Positions 7,680-16,376 of a stretch of 64,000 nucleotides of DNA are shown piece after piece; position 1 is the first letter of the stretch; each line of letters opens with the position of its first letter. Both the position numbers and the translations under genes were made by a program. The notes beneath the pieces were generated by a model that saw nothing but the letters and a program-made list of their open reading frames with translations, ran no database searches and was not told the DNA's origin. Source of the stretch: Halostagnicola kamekurae (lineage in GTDB: Archaea > Halobacteriota > Halobacteria > Halobacteriales > Natrialbaceae); contig NZ_FOZS01000003.1 in NCBI RefSeq assembly GCF_900116205.1, positions 372,001 through 436,000 on the forward strand, read 5' to 3'.

Positions 7680-9874
7680 GTACGGACCGACAGCGCAAGG
7701 CGGCGAAGCTTCGACACCTCCTCGAGACCGAGGGCGACGCCGTCTTCGAGAACACGACGCACGTCAACGAGGGGCGCTACGAGACCAACCGCCACCGTGA
7801 CGACATCGACGAACTGCGGGCGGAGGCGAGGGGAATCAAGGAGGACGCCATCGAGGCCCTTCCCGAACTCGTCGCGACGGTCCGGGAGTCCGTGGAGGCC
7901 AACGGCGGTGAGGTGTACCTCGCCGACGACGCTGCGGACGCGAACCGATACATCACCGAGGTCACCGAATCGAAGGGCGCCGAGACGCTCGCGAAGTCGA
8001 AGTCGATGACCACCGAGGAGATCGACGTCAACGACGTGCTCGAAGACGCGGGCGTCGACGTCACCGAAACCGACCTCGGCGAGTTCGTCGTGCAGGTCGC
8101 CAACGAGGCGCCCTCGCACCTCGTGGGGCCGGCGTTCCACAAGTCCACGGAGGACATCGCGAAACTGTTCGACGCGCACTTCGACCCCGAGGAGCCCCTG
8201 AAGACCGCCGAGGACCTCACGCAGTTCGCGCGAGACCACGTCGGCGAGAAGATCATGGACGCCGACGTGGGGATGACGGGCGCGAACTTCGTGTTCGCGG
8301 AGTCGGGCACCATCGCGCTCGTCACGAACGAGGGCAACGCCCGAAAGTGCGCAGTCACGCCGGACACCCACGTCGCGGTCGCGGGCGTCGAGAAGCTGAT
8401 TCCGAGCGTCGACGACTTCCCGCCGTTCGCCGAGCTCATCGCGCGCGCCGCAGGCGGTCAGGACATCGCGACGTACCTCTCGTTGCTCTCCCCGCCCGTC
8501 GACTCGCCGGTCGTCGACTTCGACGAGCCGGACGAGCCCCTCGACCGGAGCACGGACGACCGGGAGTTCCACCTCGTGCTGCTGGACAACGGTCGCATGG
8601 AGATGCGCGAGGACGACGAACTGCGCGAGACGCTGTACTGTATCCGCTGCGGGGCGTGCGCGAACTCGTGTGCGAACTTCCAGCACGTCGGCGGCCACGC
8701 GTTCGGCGGCGAGACGTACACGGGCGGCATCGCGACTGGCTGGGAGGCCGGCGTCCACGGGATGGACTTGGCCGCGGAGTTCAACGACCTCTGTACGGGC
8801 TGCTCGCGCTGCGTCGATGCCTGCCCCGTGAACATCGACATCCCGTGGATCAACACCGTGGTGCGGGACCGAATCAACCGCGGCACCGACAGGGAGTTCG
8901 ACTGGCTCGTGGAGGGCTTGACGCCGGACGCCGACCCTGGAGGCGTCGACCTCCAGAAGCGTCTGTTCGGGAACTTCGGGACGCTCGCGAAGCTCGGCTC
9001 TGCGACCGCGCCCGTCTCGAACTGGCTCGCCGACTGGGGGCCGTCGCGGGCGGTGATGGAGCGCGTCGCGGGCGTGGATCGCCGTCGGGATCTCCCCAAG
9101 TTCCGGCGCGAGACGCTCGTCGACTGGTTCGAGTCGCGGGAACCGCTCTCGTCGGCCGGCGACGCGGACCGCGAGGCTGTCCTCTACCCGGACGCGTACA
9201 CCAACTACGTGCTCGTGGACCGCGGGAAGGCCGCCGTCCGGACGCTGGAAGCCCTCGGCGTGGACGTGACCGTCGCGCCGTGCCATGAGAGCGGGCGCGC
9301 GCCGCTCTCTCAGGGGATGATTTCGACGGCGCGCGAGAACGCCGAGCGCGTCGCCGACAGTCTCGGCCCCCACCTCGACGTCGGCCGCGACGTGGTGGTC
9401 GTCGAGCCTTCCGATCTTGCCGCGTTCCGTCGTGAGTACGACCACCTCCTTCCAGAGGGGCGCGCTGAACGGCTCGCGGCGAATAGCTACGAGGTCATGG
9501 AGTACGTCTACGGCCTCCTAGAGAACGGCGCCGACGAGGACGTGCTCGCCGCCGGCGGCGACGTGGCGTACCACAGCCACTGCCAGCAGCGCACGCTCGA
9601 CGTCGACAAGTACACAGAGGCGGTCTTCGAGCGCCTCGGATACGACGTCGTGACCTCCGACGTGGAGTGCTGCGGGATGGCCGGGAGCTTCGGGTACAAG
9701 TCCGAGTACTACGAGCTCAGCGTCGACGTCGGGGAGACGCTCGTCGACCAGTTTGAAACACTCGACGTTGGCCGGCAAGATGTGGTTGCCAGCGGTGCGT
9801 CTTGTCAGGAACAAATCTCGTCACTGTCACCGCAAATTTCGACGCACCCTATCGAAGTTGTTTCACCACAGTAG
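7676..9874 (+). CDS. LutB-LutA-like fusion: LUD plus 2x[4Fe-4S] plus CCG-domain oxidoreductase
   Basis: A 732-residue iron-sulfur protein combining what are two subunits (LutB and LutA) in many bacteria. Residues about 60-300 form the LUD domain (MTGANFVFAESGTIALVTNE). Two ferredoxin-type clusters follow, CIRCGACANSC near residue 322 and CTGCSRCVDACP near residue 372. The C-terminal third is a cysteine-rich CCG domain with HSHCQQ near 632 and VECCGMAGSFG near 662. Together with LutC it should oxidise lactate (or a similar 2-hydroxy acid) in the cytoplasm. The start at 7676 gives the ATGA overlap. A 658-residue frame on the opposite strand is only a GC-driven shadow. Confidence 0.9.
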   Translation: MSTDRQRKAAKLRHLLETEGDAVFENTTHVNEGRYETNRHRDDIDELRAEARGIKEDAIEALPELVATVRESVEANGGEVYLADDAADANRYITEVTESKGAETLAKSKSMTTEEIDVNDVLEDAGVDVTETDLGEFVVQVANEAPSHLVGPAFHKSTEDIAKLFDAHFDPEEPLKTAEDLTQFARDHVGEKIMDADVGMTGANFVFAESGTIALVTNEGNARKCAVTPDTHVAVAGVEKLIPSVDDFPPFAELIARAAGGQDIATYLSLLSPPVDSPVVDFDEPDEPLDRSTDDREFHLVLLDNGRMEMREDDELRETLYCIRCGACANSCANFQHVGGHAFGGETYTGGIATGWEAGVHGMDLAAEFNDLCTGCSRCVDACPVNIDIPWINTVVRDRINRGTDREFDWLVEGLTPDADPGGVDLQKRLFGNFGTLAKLGSATAPVSNWLADWGPSRAVMERVAGVDRRRDLPKFRRETLVDWFESREPLSSAGDADREAVLYPDAYTNYVLVDRGKAAVRTLEALGVDVTVAPCHESGRAPLSQGMISTARENAERVADSLGPHLDVGRDVVVVEPSDLAAFRREYDHLLPEGRAERLAANSYEVMEYVYGLLENGADEDVLAAGGDVAYHSHCQQRTLDVDKYTEAVFERLGYDVVTSDVECCGMAGSFGYKSEYYELSVDVGETLVDQFETLDVGRQDVVASGASCQEQISSLSPQISTHPIEVVSPQ

Positions 9875-9920
9875 CTACTTATCTGAGGATATGATTGGTT
9901 TTGTAAAAACTGAACCGATG

Positions 9921-10985
9921 TTATGGATTTAGTGTGATTTTGATGCCTACCCTATTATTCTCTGCAGCGAATGCCTCTTCAAAGTCTTCCAAGTCATAAC
10001 TTGGGCCAACAACTGGTGACAGATCAATTTGTTCCGCTATTGCAATTGCTCGATGCCAGCTGGATTCTTTCCTTCCGAAGATGGTCTCAATCGAAATCCC
10101 ATTATTGAGGAGGTGATTTAGATTCACAGGAACCGCGTCTTTGCCGTGGTATACCCCGATCTGAATGATTTCACCTCCTTTCTGGGTATGTTCTTCTGCG
10201 GTCTTTAGTGCTGACTCATGTCCCGATGCCTCAATAAACACGTCTACGGGCTTCTCAAGAGATTCTTCTTCGATATTTACGGTTTGTGTTGCGCCCATTT
10301 TTTTAGCGATTGGGAGACGGCGGTTTTCATCATCACTAGTACCAATCATAACCACTTCATTTGCTCCTCCAACAGACGCCGCTATTAACGCACTTAGTCC
10401 GACTGAGCCGGGACCAGTTACTGCAACTCGGTCTCCGGCCTCGAAGTCTGACCGTTCAACTGCGTGAACACCGATTGCTAATAATTCTAAGAAGGTCCCC
10501 TCATCATACGTTATTGAATCTGGAATTGTGTATAGGTTACTCGCAGGGACAGTTACATAATCGGCGAGTGCGCCATCATTATCGATATCTATCCCGATAG
10601 ACTTCTGACCTGAAGGACCGTATCCCGATTTTTCGGTGCAGATATTCCAGTCTCCTTCCCGGCAATTTCGACAACGTCCACAGAATATACTTGGTTCGAC
10701 AGCCACCCTATCGCCTGTCTGATAATTAGATACGTCACTTCCAAGAGCATCCACCTCACCTGCAAATTCATGGCCGAATACTTGTGGCAGATGTTCCTCG
10801 TAATGTTGGTAGCTAGGAACCCACTGATAGAGCGGGGCTTCTACACCTCCATCGATACCAACTGACTTCACGCGTAGCCGAACTTCATCGGGTTCTGGTT
10901 CCGGGATCGGTTTTTCTTGGAGTGTCATTCCTGGCTTGGGTTCCGTTTTTGCCAGAACCCGCATGTCTGAATTCTCTTCTCCCAT
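9921..10985 (-). CDS. zinc-dependent alcohol/sorbitol dehydrogenase (MDR family)
   Basis: A medium-chain dehydrogenase of about 354 residues. The catalytic-zinc motif GHEFAGEVD and the structural-zinc cysteine cluster CGRCRNCREGDWNIC are both present. The Rossmann motif VTGPGSVGLSA is followed by an acidic/neutral cofactor region. It likely oxidises an alcohol, polyol or sugar with NAD(P). Start chosen at 10985 (MGEENSD); an ATG at 10964 (MRVLAKTEP) is equally plausible. It converges on the lut operon with only 46 nt between stops. AT-richer than that neighbour. Confidence 0.88.
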   Translation of the reverse strand: MGEENSDMRVLAKTEPKPGMTLQEKPIPEPEPDEVRLRVKSVGIDGGVEAPLYQWVPSYQHYEEHLPQVFGHEFAGEVDALGSDVSNYQTGDRVAVEPSIFCGRCRNCREGDWNICTEKSGYGPSGQKSIGIDIDNDGALADYVTVPASNLYTIPDSITYDEGTFLELLAIGVHAVERSDFEAGDRVAVTGPGSVGLSALIAASVGGANEVVMIGTSDDENRRLPIAKKMGATQTVNIEEESLEKPVDVFIEASGHESALKTAEEHTQKGGEIIQIGVYHGKDAVPVNLNHLLNNGISIETIFGRKESSWHRAIAIAEQIDLSPVVGPSYDLEDFEEAFAAENNRVGIKITLNP

Positions 10986-11163
10986 AACGTGGATATTAAA
11001 ATACAGGCATATATAATTATTGATAGGTGTCATTTCTCTGATGGGGATAACTTTACTGAGACCTATATATTACTAATAGTGATGGGATCTAATGAGATAG
11101 AACCATCAATTCGGAGATAGTCAAGTAGTTGATGTAGTCGTCTAATTTTGAAGTCCGTAGTGG

Positions 11164-12135
11164 TCAAGGCTCGACGACTATCTTTCCGACGATACTATCC
11201 TCTTGGAGGGCACGATAAGCCTTCTCTGCGGTGTCAAAATCATATACTCGATCGATTTCTACGCTAAGTTGGCCATTGGCGAGAAGCCGACTAATATATG
11301 TGAGTATTTTTCCGATATTAGGTAAGTCACGGTGTGTAACAAGGTTTGTTACACTCATCATATGGAGGTCAATCTCTTTTTGCCGTATCGAGGTGATGTC
11401 TGAGATGGTCATTTCTTTTCCCGCGATAACCACAATATCACCCTCCAAATTAAGCACGTCTATATTCGTATTAATATCTCTCTTCGGAAAGTGGTCTAAT
11501 ATAACATCAACTCCACCACATTCAGATTTGATTGCCTTTCCGAGATCGTCGCGTGTATAGTCGAAAGCGAAGTCCGCCCCGAACTCTCGTATCGTCGAGT
11601 AGTGCTTCGGTCGTGCAGTTGCTACTACTGAGGCGCCCATTAGACTCGCAATCTGTATCGCTATGTGGCCGACGCCACCATTTCCTCCATGGATAAGTAC
11701 TGTCTCTCCGGGTTCAATATCTGCATGATTGATGAACGCACGCCAAGCAGTAACTCCGACGAGAGCAATTGCAGCTCCTTCTTTGAAACTCACCTCTTTT
11801 GGAAGTGGCGAGAGTAGATCTGTCGGAACGATCACGTAGTCAGCAAATGATCCGCCTGAGAAGCGTTCAGCATGAAGGCCTGTCGCGAATACTCGGTCAC
11901 CGTTTTCATATGTGGTCACACCGTCTCCGACTGCTTTCACTCTGCCAGCCAAATCAGATCCTGTTGTCTTTGGATGGTTGGTTTGGCTTAAGTTACGAAC
12001 CACGCCATCAACAGGATTGACGCTAGCTGCACGAGTTTTGACCAAGACTTCATTCGGGCCTGGCTCCGGTTGTTTGATCTCGTCAATTTGGAGGACACTT
12101 GGTGTACCGGATTTATGATAGCGGATTGCACGCAT
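11164..12135 (-). CDS. NADPH:quinone reductase-like MDR (zeta-crystallin type)
   Basis: A 323-residue zinc-free MDR enzyme starting MRAIRYHKSG. The NADPH motif is VLIHGGNGGVGHIAIQIA, and the tail ends AYRALQEDSIVGKIVVEP, both typical of quinone oxidoreductases and crotonyl-type reductases. No zinc-ligand cysteine cluster is present. ATG at 12135 is chosen because the family begins exactly here; the longer upstream frame is not domain-like. It is divergent to the VOC gene, sharing a roughly 115-bp promoter region. Confidence 0.88.
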   Translation of the reverse strand: MRAIRYHKSGTPSVLQIDEIKQPEPGPNEVLVKTRAASVNPVDGVVRNLSQTNHPKTTGSDLAGRVKAVGDGVTTYENGDRVFATGLHAERFSGGSFADYVIVPTDLLSPLPKEVSFKEGAAIALVGVTAWRAFINHADIEPGETVLIHGGNGGVGHIAIQIASLMGASVVATARPKHYSTIREFGADFAFDYTRDDLGKAIKSECGGVDVILDHFPKRDINTNIDVLNLEGDIVVIAGKEMTISDITSIRQKEIDLHMMSVTNLVTHRDLPNIGKILTYISRLLANGQLSVEIDRVYDFDTAEKAYRALQEDSIVGKIVVEP

Positions 12136-12251
12136 ATTCTCATCCACGGTAGGCTGATACTTATAATTGAACACCTGTGTTATGTATTTCTCCGCATACC
12201 TTCCACATCCCGAATATTTATGAACTTCCGCGATTAGTGTTAGATAGTGGC

Positions 12252-12779
12252 ATGGTAAACGCACGCTATACACACGTGACAATCGTCGCTGATGAACTAG
12301 AAGAGGCGGTTCAATTCTATGGAGATGTACTTGGAATGGATCAAATTCCGACCCCAAATTGGGATCTTCCAATTCAGTGGGTGGGTTGTGGTAATCTCCA
12401 ACTTCATCTGGTCGAAACTGAGGCAAATATACCCGAATTCCACCATTTTGCGGTCCACGTAGACGACTTAGAGCACGTCTATGAGGCCGTCAAATCACAC
12501 GATTCCGCTGAGTTTGAGGTCCTTGAACAATATGTGCATGGTGGCTATGAAGATGGGGATCCGCCTGTCTATTACTTACCAACCGGAACGGTCCAGATGT
12601 ACATTCGTGATCCTACCGGGAACATGATCGAGGTTAATTATCCCGAGGTTGACGAACTTGATACGGAGATTATTACGAATCTGGTGGAGCGTGACGACGT
12701 GTCTGCTCCTGAACCAGGAGAACCATCGAGCGATATCTACGGTGAATGGGGGGTTCAACCACGGAAATCAGATGATTGA
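12252..12779 (+). CDS. VOC (glyoxalase/dioxygenase) superfamily protein
   Basis: A 175-residue protein beginning MVNARYTHVTIVADELEEA, the first beta-alpha-beta motif of vicinal-oxygen-chelate proteins. His/Glu metal-ligand candidates occur at YTHVTI, LQLHLVE, FHHFAVHV and NMIEVNYPE. Members isomerise, epimerise or cleave small molecules using a bound metal. Next to the two MDR enzymes it fits a catabolic module, but substrate is unknown. ATG at 12252 is preceded by a TATA-like region; an upstream extension to 12177 is not domain-like. Confidence 0.85.
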   Translation: MVNARYTHVTIVADELEEAVQFYGDVLGMDQIPTPNWDLPIQWVGCGNLQLHLVETEANIPEFHHFAVHVDDLEHVYEAVKSHDSAEFEVLEQYVHGGYEDGDPPVYYLPTGTVQMYIRDPTGNMIEVNYPEVDELDTEIITNLVERDDVSAPEPGEPSSDIYGEWGVQPRKSDD

Positions 12780-13181
12780 ATTGATTAACTGATTTTTGTC
12801 ACCTCCGTCGCGTACGTCATGGAGCGGACAGTGGCCCCGTCGCGTTCCAGGACGACTGAACTAACCCTATTAACTGTCGTTGCAGACTGTTTCTGGGCAG
12901 TGATTTACCCAGCCCAAACATCATGAACTTCAATGGATACATCCTCTTAATGGGCACTGTCTAGTTTCTTGACTTCGCACGTTAGACGAACTCTTCCCCA
13001 ATGCGCTCGCTGGGCGCAACGAACTCACCAATGATCTTCCGCGAGACGGTTCACTCGCAGCCGGGCCGCTGTCCTCACGACAGCGGTTGCGGAACATGTG
13101 AACCGCCTCGGAGTCAAGTGGTTCGAGACGCCGAGGCGTCTCGTCACCCCGAGAATCAAGGGTTCCCGGACAACCTCGAGG
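12780..13181. other. intergenic region with an IS-end relic
   Basis: No gene is convincing here. GGCACTGTCTAGTTT at 12953-12967 matches, in inverse, the AACTAGACAGTGCC at 34949-34962 and the related end at 42435-42450, so it is probably a solo inverted-repeat end of the same IS family. The part from 12990 onward reads as broken, low-information frames. Confidence 0.45.
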
Positions 13182-13334
13182 CACTCGGCCTGCTTCGCTT
13201 GTATAACTCGCTGTCTGCGCTGATCACACTGACTTCGATGCTGTCGACGATCGTATAGTTGCCGTCGTCGAACGCGTCAGTCTTGATGGCACGATGTGTA
13301 TCAATCAGTTTGGTTTGGCGTTCGGAAAGGTTCA
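13182..13334 (-). pseudogene. truncated N-terminus of a possible AbiEii-like nucleotidyltransferase
   Basis: Starts at ATG 13334, 14 nt after the upstream wHTH gene on the same strand, and reads MNLSERQTKLIDTHRAIKTD then AFDDGNYTIVDSIEVSVISA before running into junk and a stop. The beginning resembles haloarchaeal nucleotidyltransferase (AbiEii/AbiGii-type) proteins, in which DDGNYVLVGG-type text leads into the catalytic site. The catalytic part is absent. The family assignment is tentative; the truncation is clear. Confidence 0.4.
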
Positions 13335-13348
13335 TAGGACATTGATTT

Positions 13349-14032
13349 TCAGTCCGCGGTCATTCGGTCGTGGTGGCTCGCATCGAGATCCATATCGTAT
13401 TCCTCATCAATGATCTCTAACGCTGGTTCGTACGCCGGTCGATTATCCATCATTTGCTTGACCGCCTCACCCAACGGGATGACTGGGTTACCGTCGGTCC
13501 ACGCTGTTTCAATGCCGCCTGCTGTGGGAAATAAGACATAGTAGATATTTCCCTCCATGTCGCTGGCATCGGGGCGTTCGTCGATCACGGTCTCGATTCC
13601 GTATTGTTCGAAGAAGGAAATCCAGCGGTCGACATCCTGGTCGTGAACATTGATGAACACGGGATAATCGTCGTGGCTGCGTGCGATCTGATAGCCGCCC
13701 TGTGTCCAGACGTAGGCCGCGTCGATCTCCGTGTACGCGAACTCCATCCCGGCAAAGTGAGGAATGAGATAGGCGTCCTCCTGCGAGAGACAGTCACGGC
13801 GGTACAATGCGCCCATCATCTCATCATAGTGACGGCGCATCTCATGGTCGACAATGTGAATTCCATCATCTGTATTAGCGATAAAGCCTGCATCAGCTAA
13901 CCGCTCGATCCAATCGTATATCCACGAGTAGGAGATATCGACCTTATTCGCAATTCGGTTGATAGAATCCCCACGCTGGGCTGCTAAGACGACTTTCGCA
14001 GCGGTGGGATCCATGAACTCAGTCATCGACAT
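13349..14032 (-). CDS. winged-helix protein, possible AbiEi-like antitoxin
   Basis: A 227-residue acidic protein. Residues about 10-60 form a winged helix (VVLAAQRGDSINRIANKVDI then SYSWIYDWIERLADAGFI). The rest is a mixed domain with ITFVNVHDQD-like strand text (YPVFINVHDQD) and no recognised catalytic residues. In haloarchaea such proteins are found directly upstream of nucleotidyltransferase-fold genes, an arrangement like the AbiE toxin-antitoxin systems; here only a stub of the partner remains (13182-13334). Its promoter region has a CTATCGAGATAG-type dyad near 14050, a possible operator. Confidence 0.6.
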   Translation of the reverse strand: MSMTEFMDPTAAKVVLAAQRGDSINRIANKVDISYSWIYDWIERLADAGFIANTDDGIHIVDHEMRRHYDEMMGALYRRDCLSQEDAYLIPHFAGMEFAYTEIDAAYVWTQGGYQIARSHDDYPVFINVHDQDVDRWISFFEQYGIETVIDERPDASDMEGNIYYVLFPTAGGIETAWTDGNPVIPLGEAVKQMMDNRPAYEPALEIIDEEYDMDLDASHHDRMTAD

Positions 14033-14217
14033 GATACGCTTCTAGTTATCTCTATCGAGATAGCTATACAAAAGTGCTCTGCATGAACCCAGATAGATTC
14101 AAGAACCGAAACTCCTCGAGAAGTGGTACAGTCGAAAAGTGTGTGACTATTTTGAATGAACAAGGAGGCTTCCTCACCGATAGTTAGTAGTACTTAGAGA
14201 GTATAGTACAACATAAT

Positions 14218-14523
14218 ATGTCGAGTAGTACTCGAGACCCAGAAGTAGTACGCGTCTCACAGAAGGGGCAGGCAACGATCCCGAAGACGCTCCGAGAGAA
14301 GTTCGGGATCGACACCCCTGGAGAGGTATTCATTTACGAAGAGGACGAACGTATCATTGTCGAACCAGTTCCCTCACTCGAAGAGTTAGGCGGGATTCAC
14401 GCCGATGCTGATCGCGAACGTGGCGAGGTGATCGACCAGGTTCGTGAACTGAAACAGGAGGAACGTCGGCGAGAAAATGCCCGTGCTGATCGACTTCGGC
14501 CGGCTGACTCGAGGGACGAATGA
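14218..14523 (+). CDS. vapB: AbrB/SpoVT-fold antitoxin, VapB
   Basis: A 101-residue protein whose first 50 residues are the swapped-hairpin DNA-binding domain (VSQKGQATIPKTLREKFGI). A charged helical tail (about 60-101) follows and would wrap around the toxin. It overlaps the PIN-domain gene by 4 nt (ATGA at 14520-14523), the standard vapBC arrangement in which the complex represses its own promoter. A sequence of short TA-rich blocks upstream (14190-14217) could be the operator. Confidence 0.88.
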   Translation: MSSSTRDPEVVRVSQKGQATIPKTLREKFGIDTPGEVFIYEEDERIIVEPVPSLEELGGIHADADRERGEVIDQVRELKQEERRRENARADRLRPADSRDE

Positions 14524-14957
14524 GTAACGAGTACGTCTTTGACACCGAAGCGATCATTGCATACCTCTATGACGAGCCGGGTCGGAGCGTCGTCGAAGAG
14601 TATCTTGGAGACGTTCGTGACGGGGCTGTCGAAGGGCTACTGGCAGAAACCAACGCTGGTGAAATACTGTATCTCATTGCTCGCTTCGAAGGAATTGACG
14701 ACAAACCAACGACAGACTCACTTCGCACTGCCGATCGGGATCTCCGTGCGCTTGAGCGATGGGGAATTCAAATTACGCGAGCCGACTGGCGTCTTGCCGC
14801 CGAAGTAAAGGCAGATGGCCACATCTCGTTCGCGGACGCTCATGGCATTGCACTCGCCCACGAGACGGATGCGACACTTATCGCCGGTGCCGATGACGAC
14901 TTCGAGACGCTCCCGATCGATGTCGATCTCGTTCGATTTCGCGAGAGTGGTGTCTAG
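14520..14957 (+). CDS. vapC: PIN-domain ribonuclease toxin, VapC
   Basis: A 145-residue PIN-domain protein. The metal-binding acidic residues of the family are visible in VFDTEAIIAYL (Asp8), AETNAGEI, SFADAHGIALA and AGADDDF. VapC toxins cleave tRNA or rRNA and are held inactive by VapB. No stop or frameshift disturbs it, so this toxin-antitoxin pair looks functional amid decayed surroundings. Confidence 0.88.
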   Translation: MSNEYVFDTEAIIAYLYDEPGRSVVEEYLGDVRDGAVEGLLAETNAGEILYLIARFEGIDDKPTTDSLRTADRDLRALERWGIQITRADWRLAAEVKADGHISFADAHGIALAHETDATLIAGADDDFETLPIDVDLVRFRESGV

Positions 14958-15011
14958 GCCAGTCGAGTCTATCGGAGACCCAATCGGGTTCTCATGCTTT
15001 GGTGACATCCT

Positions 15012-15047
15012 CCTCGCCGTAAACGGCGAGGCTCCCCATGCATGGGG
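15012..15047. repeat. IS200/IS605-type end: paired hairpins
   Basis: CCTCGCCGT at 15012-15020 is perfectly inverted at 15023-15031, followed by the 14-bp palindrome CCCCATGCATGGGG (15034-15047), with GACATCC just upstream. This is the form of the right end of haloarchaeal IS1341-type elements read on the minus strand. No tnpB remains beside it. Confidence 0.6.
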
Positions 15048-15060
15048 AATACCAGTCAGT

Positions 15061-15335
15061 CGTCACTGGGCAGCGGGTTCCAACTCTTCGTAGGACGTGA
15101 GCGTCATCTGCGAGGGTGTCTCGCTCGTCTTCGGCGTTGCACATCTCCCGGCAGCAGTCAGTATCACCAACGGACTGTCTCTCGCCGTTACCACTCGCAT
15201 TCTGTTACTCAACGGGATCGCCGGAGCGTGTTCGGCTACTTATATTGGACCCGAGGGATACTCATTGCGATGACCGCTCATCTCACTGCGAACGTGGTCC
15301 TACACGTTGTCGCTCCGACCATATCGACTGTTTGA
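15061..15335 (+). pseudogene. CPBP-family intramembrane protease, C-terminal fragment with frameshift
   Basis: One frame reads VSLVFGVAHLPAAVS then RILLLNGIAG; the text then continues in another frame as VFGYLYWTRGILIAMTAHL and ANVVLHVVAP before a stop. This is the C-terminal half of a CPBP (Abi/Rce1-like) membrane protease: the H of AHLPAA and the H of TAHL are metal-site positions. The N-terminal half is gone at the IS end just upstream, and a frameshift near 15220 separates the two parts. Confidence 0.65.
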
Positions 15336-15350
15336 CAGAGTGCTACAGCA

Positions 15351-16253
15351 CTATTCAATGGCGACCGAACGGACTCTGAGTTCGTGACCAATAGTGATCT
15401 CGGCGACAGCCTCGTCGTACGTGATGCGGATCGTGGCGTGGAATGGGTCATCAGAACTGACTCGACCGGTTACGTTGGAAAGCACTTGCTCCGTGGCCCG
15501 CATACTACTCGACTCACTGAGCGGGATACCTAATTCGAGCAATGCGTTCGTCACCTGTGGTTCGAACTGGAGCGCACTGACGATATCGACAGTGACGAAC
15601 CACGAACACGTCTGACAGGTCAGTTCCGCAGTGGGTGTCGATTCTCCATCAAGGCGGTCCCGCGGCATCGTTCCGTTGGTGATGCCAGCGCATGACGGGC
15701 ATTGCCCCGTACGCGCCAGTCCGATGTGATGCATCATCCGGTCATAGAGTGCCTCGTAAATACTCTCTCCCTCGCGGACAGCGAGCCCGTTCTTCGGAAA
15801 CCGATACGTTGCTCCCCAGAACAGGTCACACTCGGAGCACTCGACGGTCAGGAAACCCTGCTCGTACTTTCCCTGGAGTCCAGACGCACAGCTCGGACAC
15901 GACTCATCTATATCGAAGTTGACCGGTATCGACTCTGTCGGTCGGTTCGCTATGACAGCCTCGTAAAGTGCGATAGCGCCCGCAGTCGGGACGTACCCTT
16001 CCTCAATTTCTTCGACGTAGACACCGCGGAGCTTTTCGAGGTGATAATTGAACTTTCCGCTGTCTTCCATATCTGTTGCTGCCATCAGTTCCGCGTACGA
16101 GAGCGTGCGCTGCTCCCGCACCTCCGAGCGTGAATCCGGATCGACCGGCGCATATCGCTCGAAAAACGCATGTAGAATAGCGAGTCTAATTTCATGGCCG
16201 AGCAACGCGAATGCCTCCTCCGATGCCGCTTCTCCTTGTCTACTGTTCGTCAT
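15351..16253 (-). CDS. wHTH transcriptional regulator with zinc-ribbon region
   Basis: A 300-residue protein. Residues about 10-90 are an ArsR-like winged helix (EEAFALLGHEIRLAILHAF, then SGKFNYHLEKLRGVYVEE). The middle carries two C..C knuckles (CPSCASG and CSECDLFWG), and a second pair follows (CPSCAGI, CQTCSWF), so it binds zinc. A beta-rich end completes it. This is a common haloarchaeal regulator architecture (DUF7351-like). Start at 16253 (MTNSRQGEA) is chosen because the HTH begins 10 residues later. It diverges from the M23 peptidase gene across a short shared promoter region, so it may regulate that gene. Confidence 0.75.
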   Translation of the reverse strand: MTNSRQGEAASEEAFALLGHEIRLAILHAFFERYAPVDPDSRSEVREQRTLSYAELMAATDMEDSGKFNYHLEKLRGVYVEEIEEGYVPTAGAIALYEAVIANRPTESIPVNFDIDESCPSCASGLQGKYEQGFLTVECSECDLFWGATYRFPKNGLAVREGESIYEALYDRMMHHIGLARTGQCPSCAGITNGTMPRDRLDGESTPTAELTCQTCSWFVTVDIVSALQFEPQVTNALLELGIPLSESSSMRATEQVLSNVTGRVSSDDPFHATIRITYDEAVAEITIGHELRVRSVAIE

Positions 16254-16376
16254 ACGGAACTGTTGAACAGTAGGGCCATTGAGTGCTCCCCTCCCGATGT
16301 GTGCGAGCTGTTCTTGTGAAGTTGTGTTCACAGAACGCTTACGACCAGGAACACCTACATATAGCGTAACGTTCGT

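Noticed and set aside
7469-9445. A 658-codon frame opposite the LutAB-like gene
   Set aside because: GC-rich haloarchaeal genes leave long open antisense frames. The Cys clusters and LUD motifs are on the plus strand and the antisense text is Arg/Val/His low-complexity.
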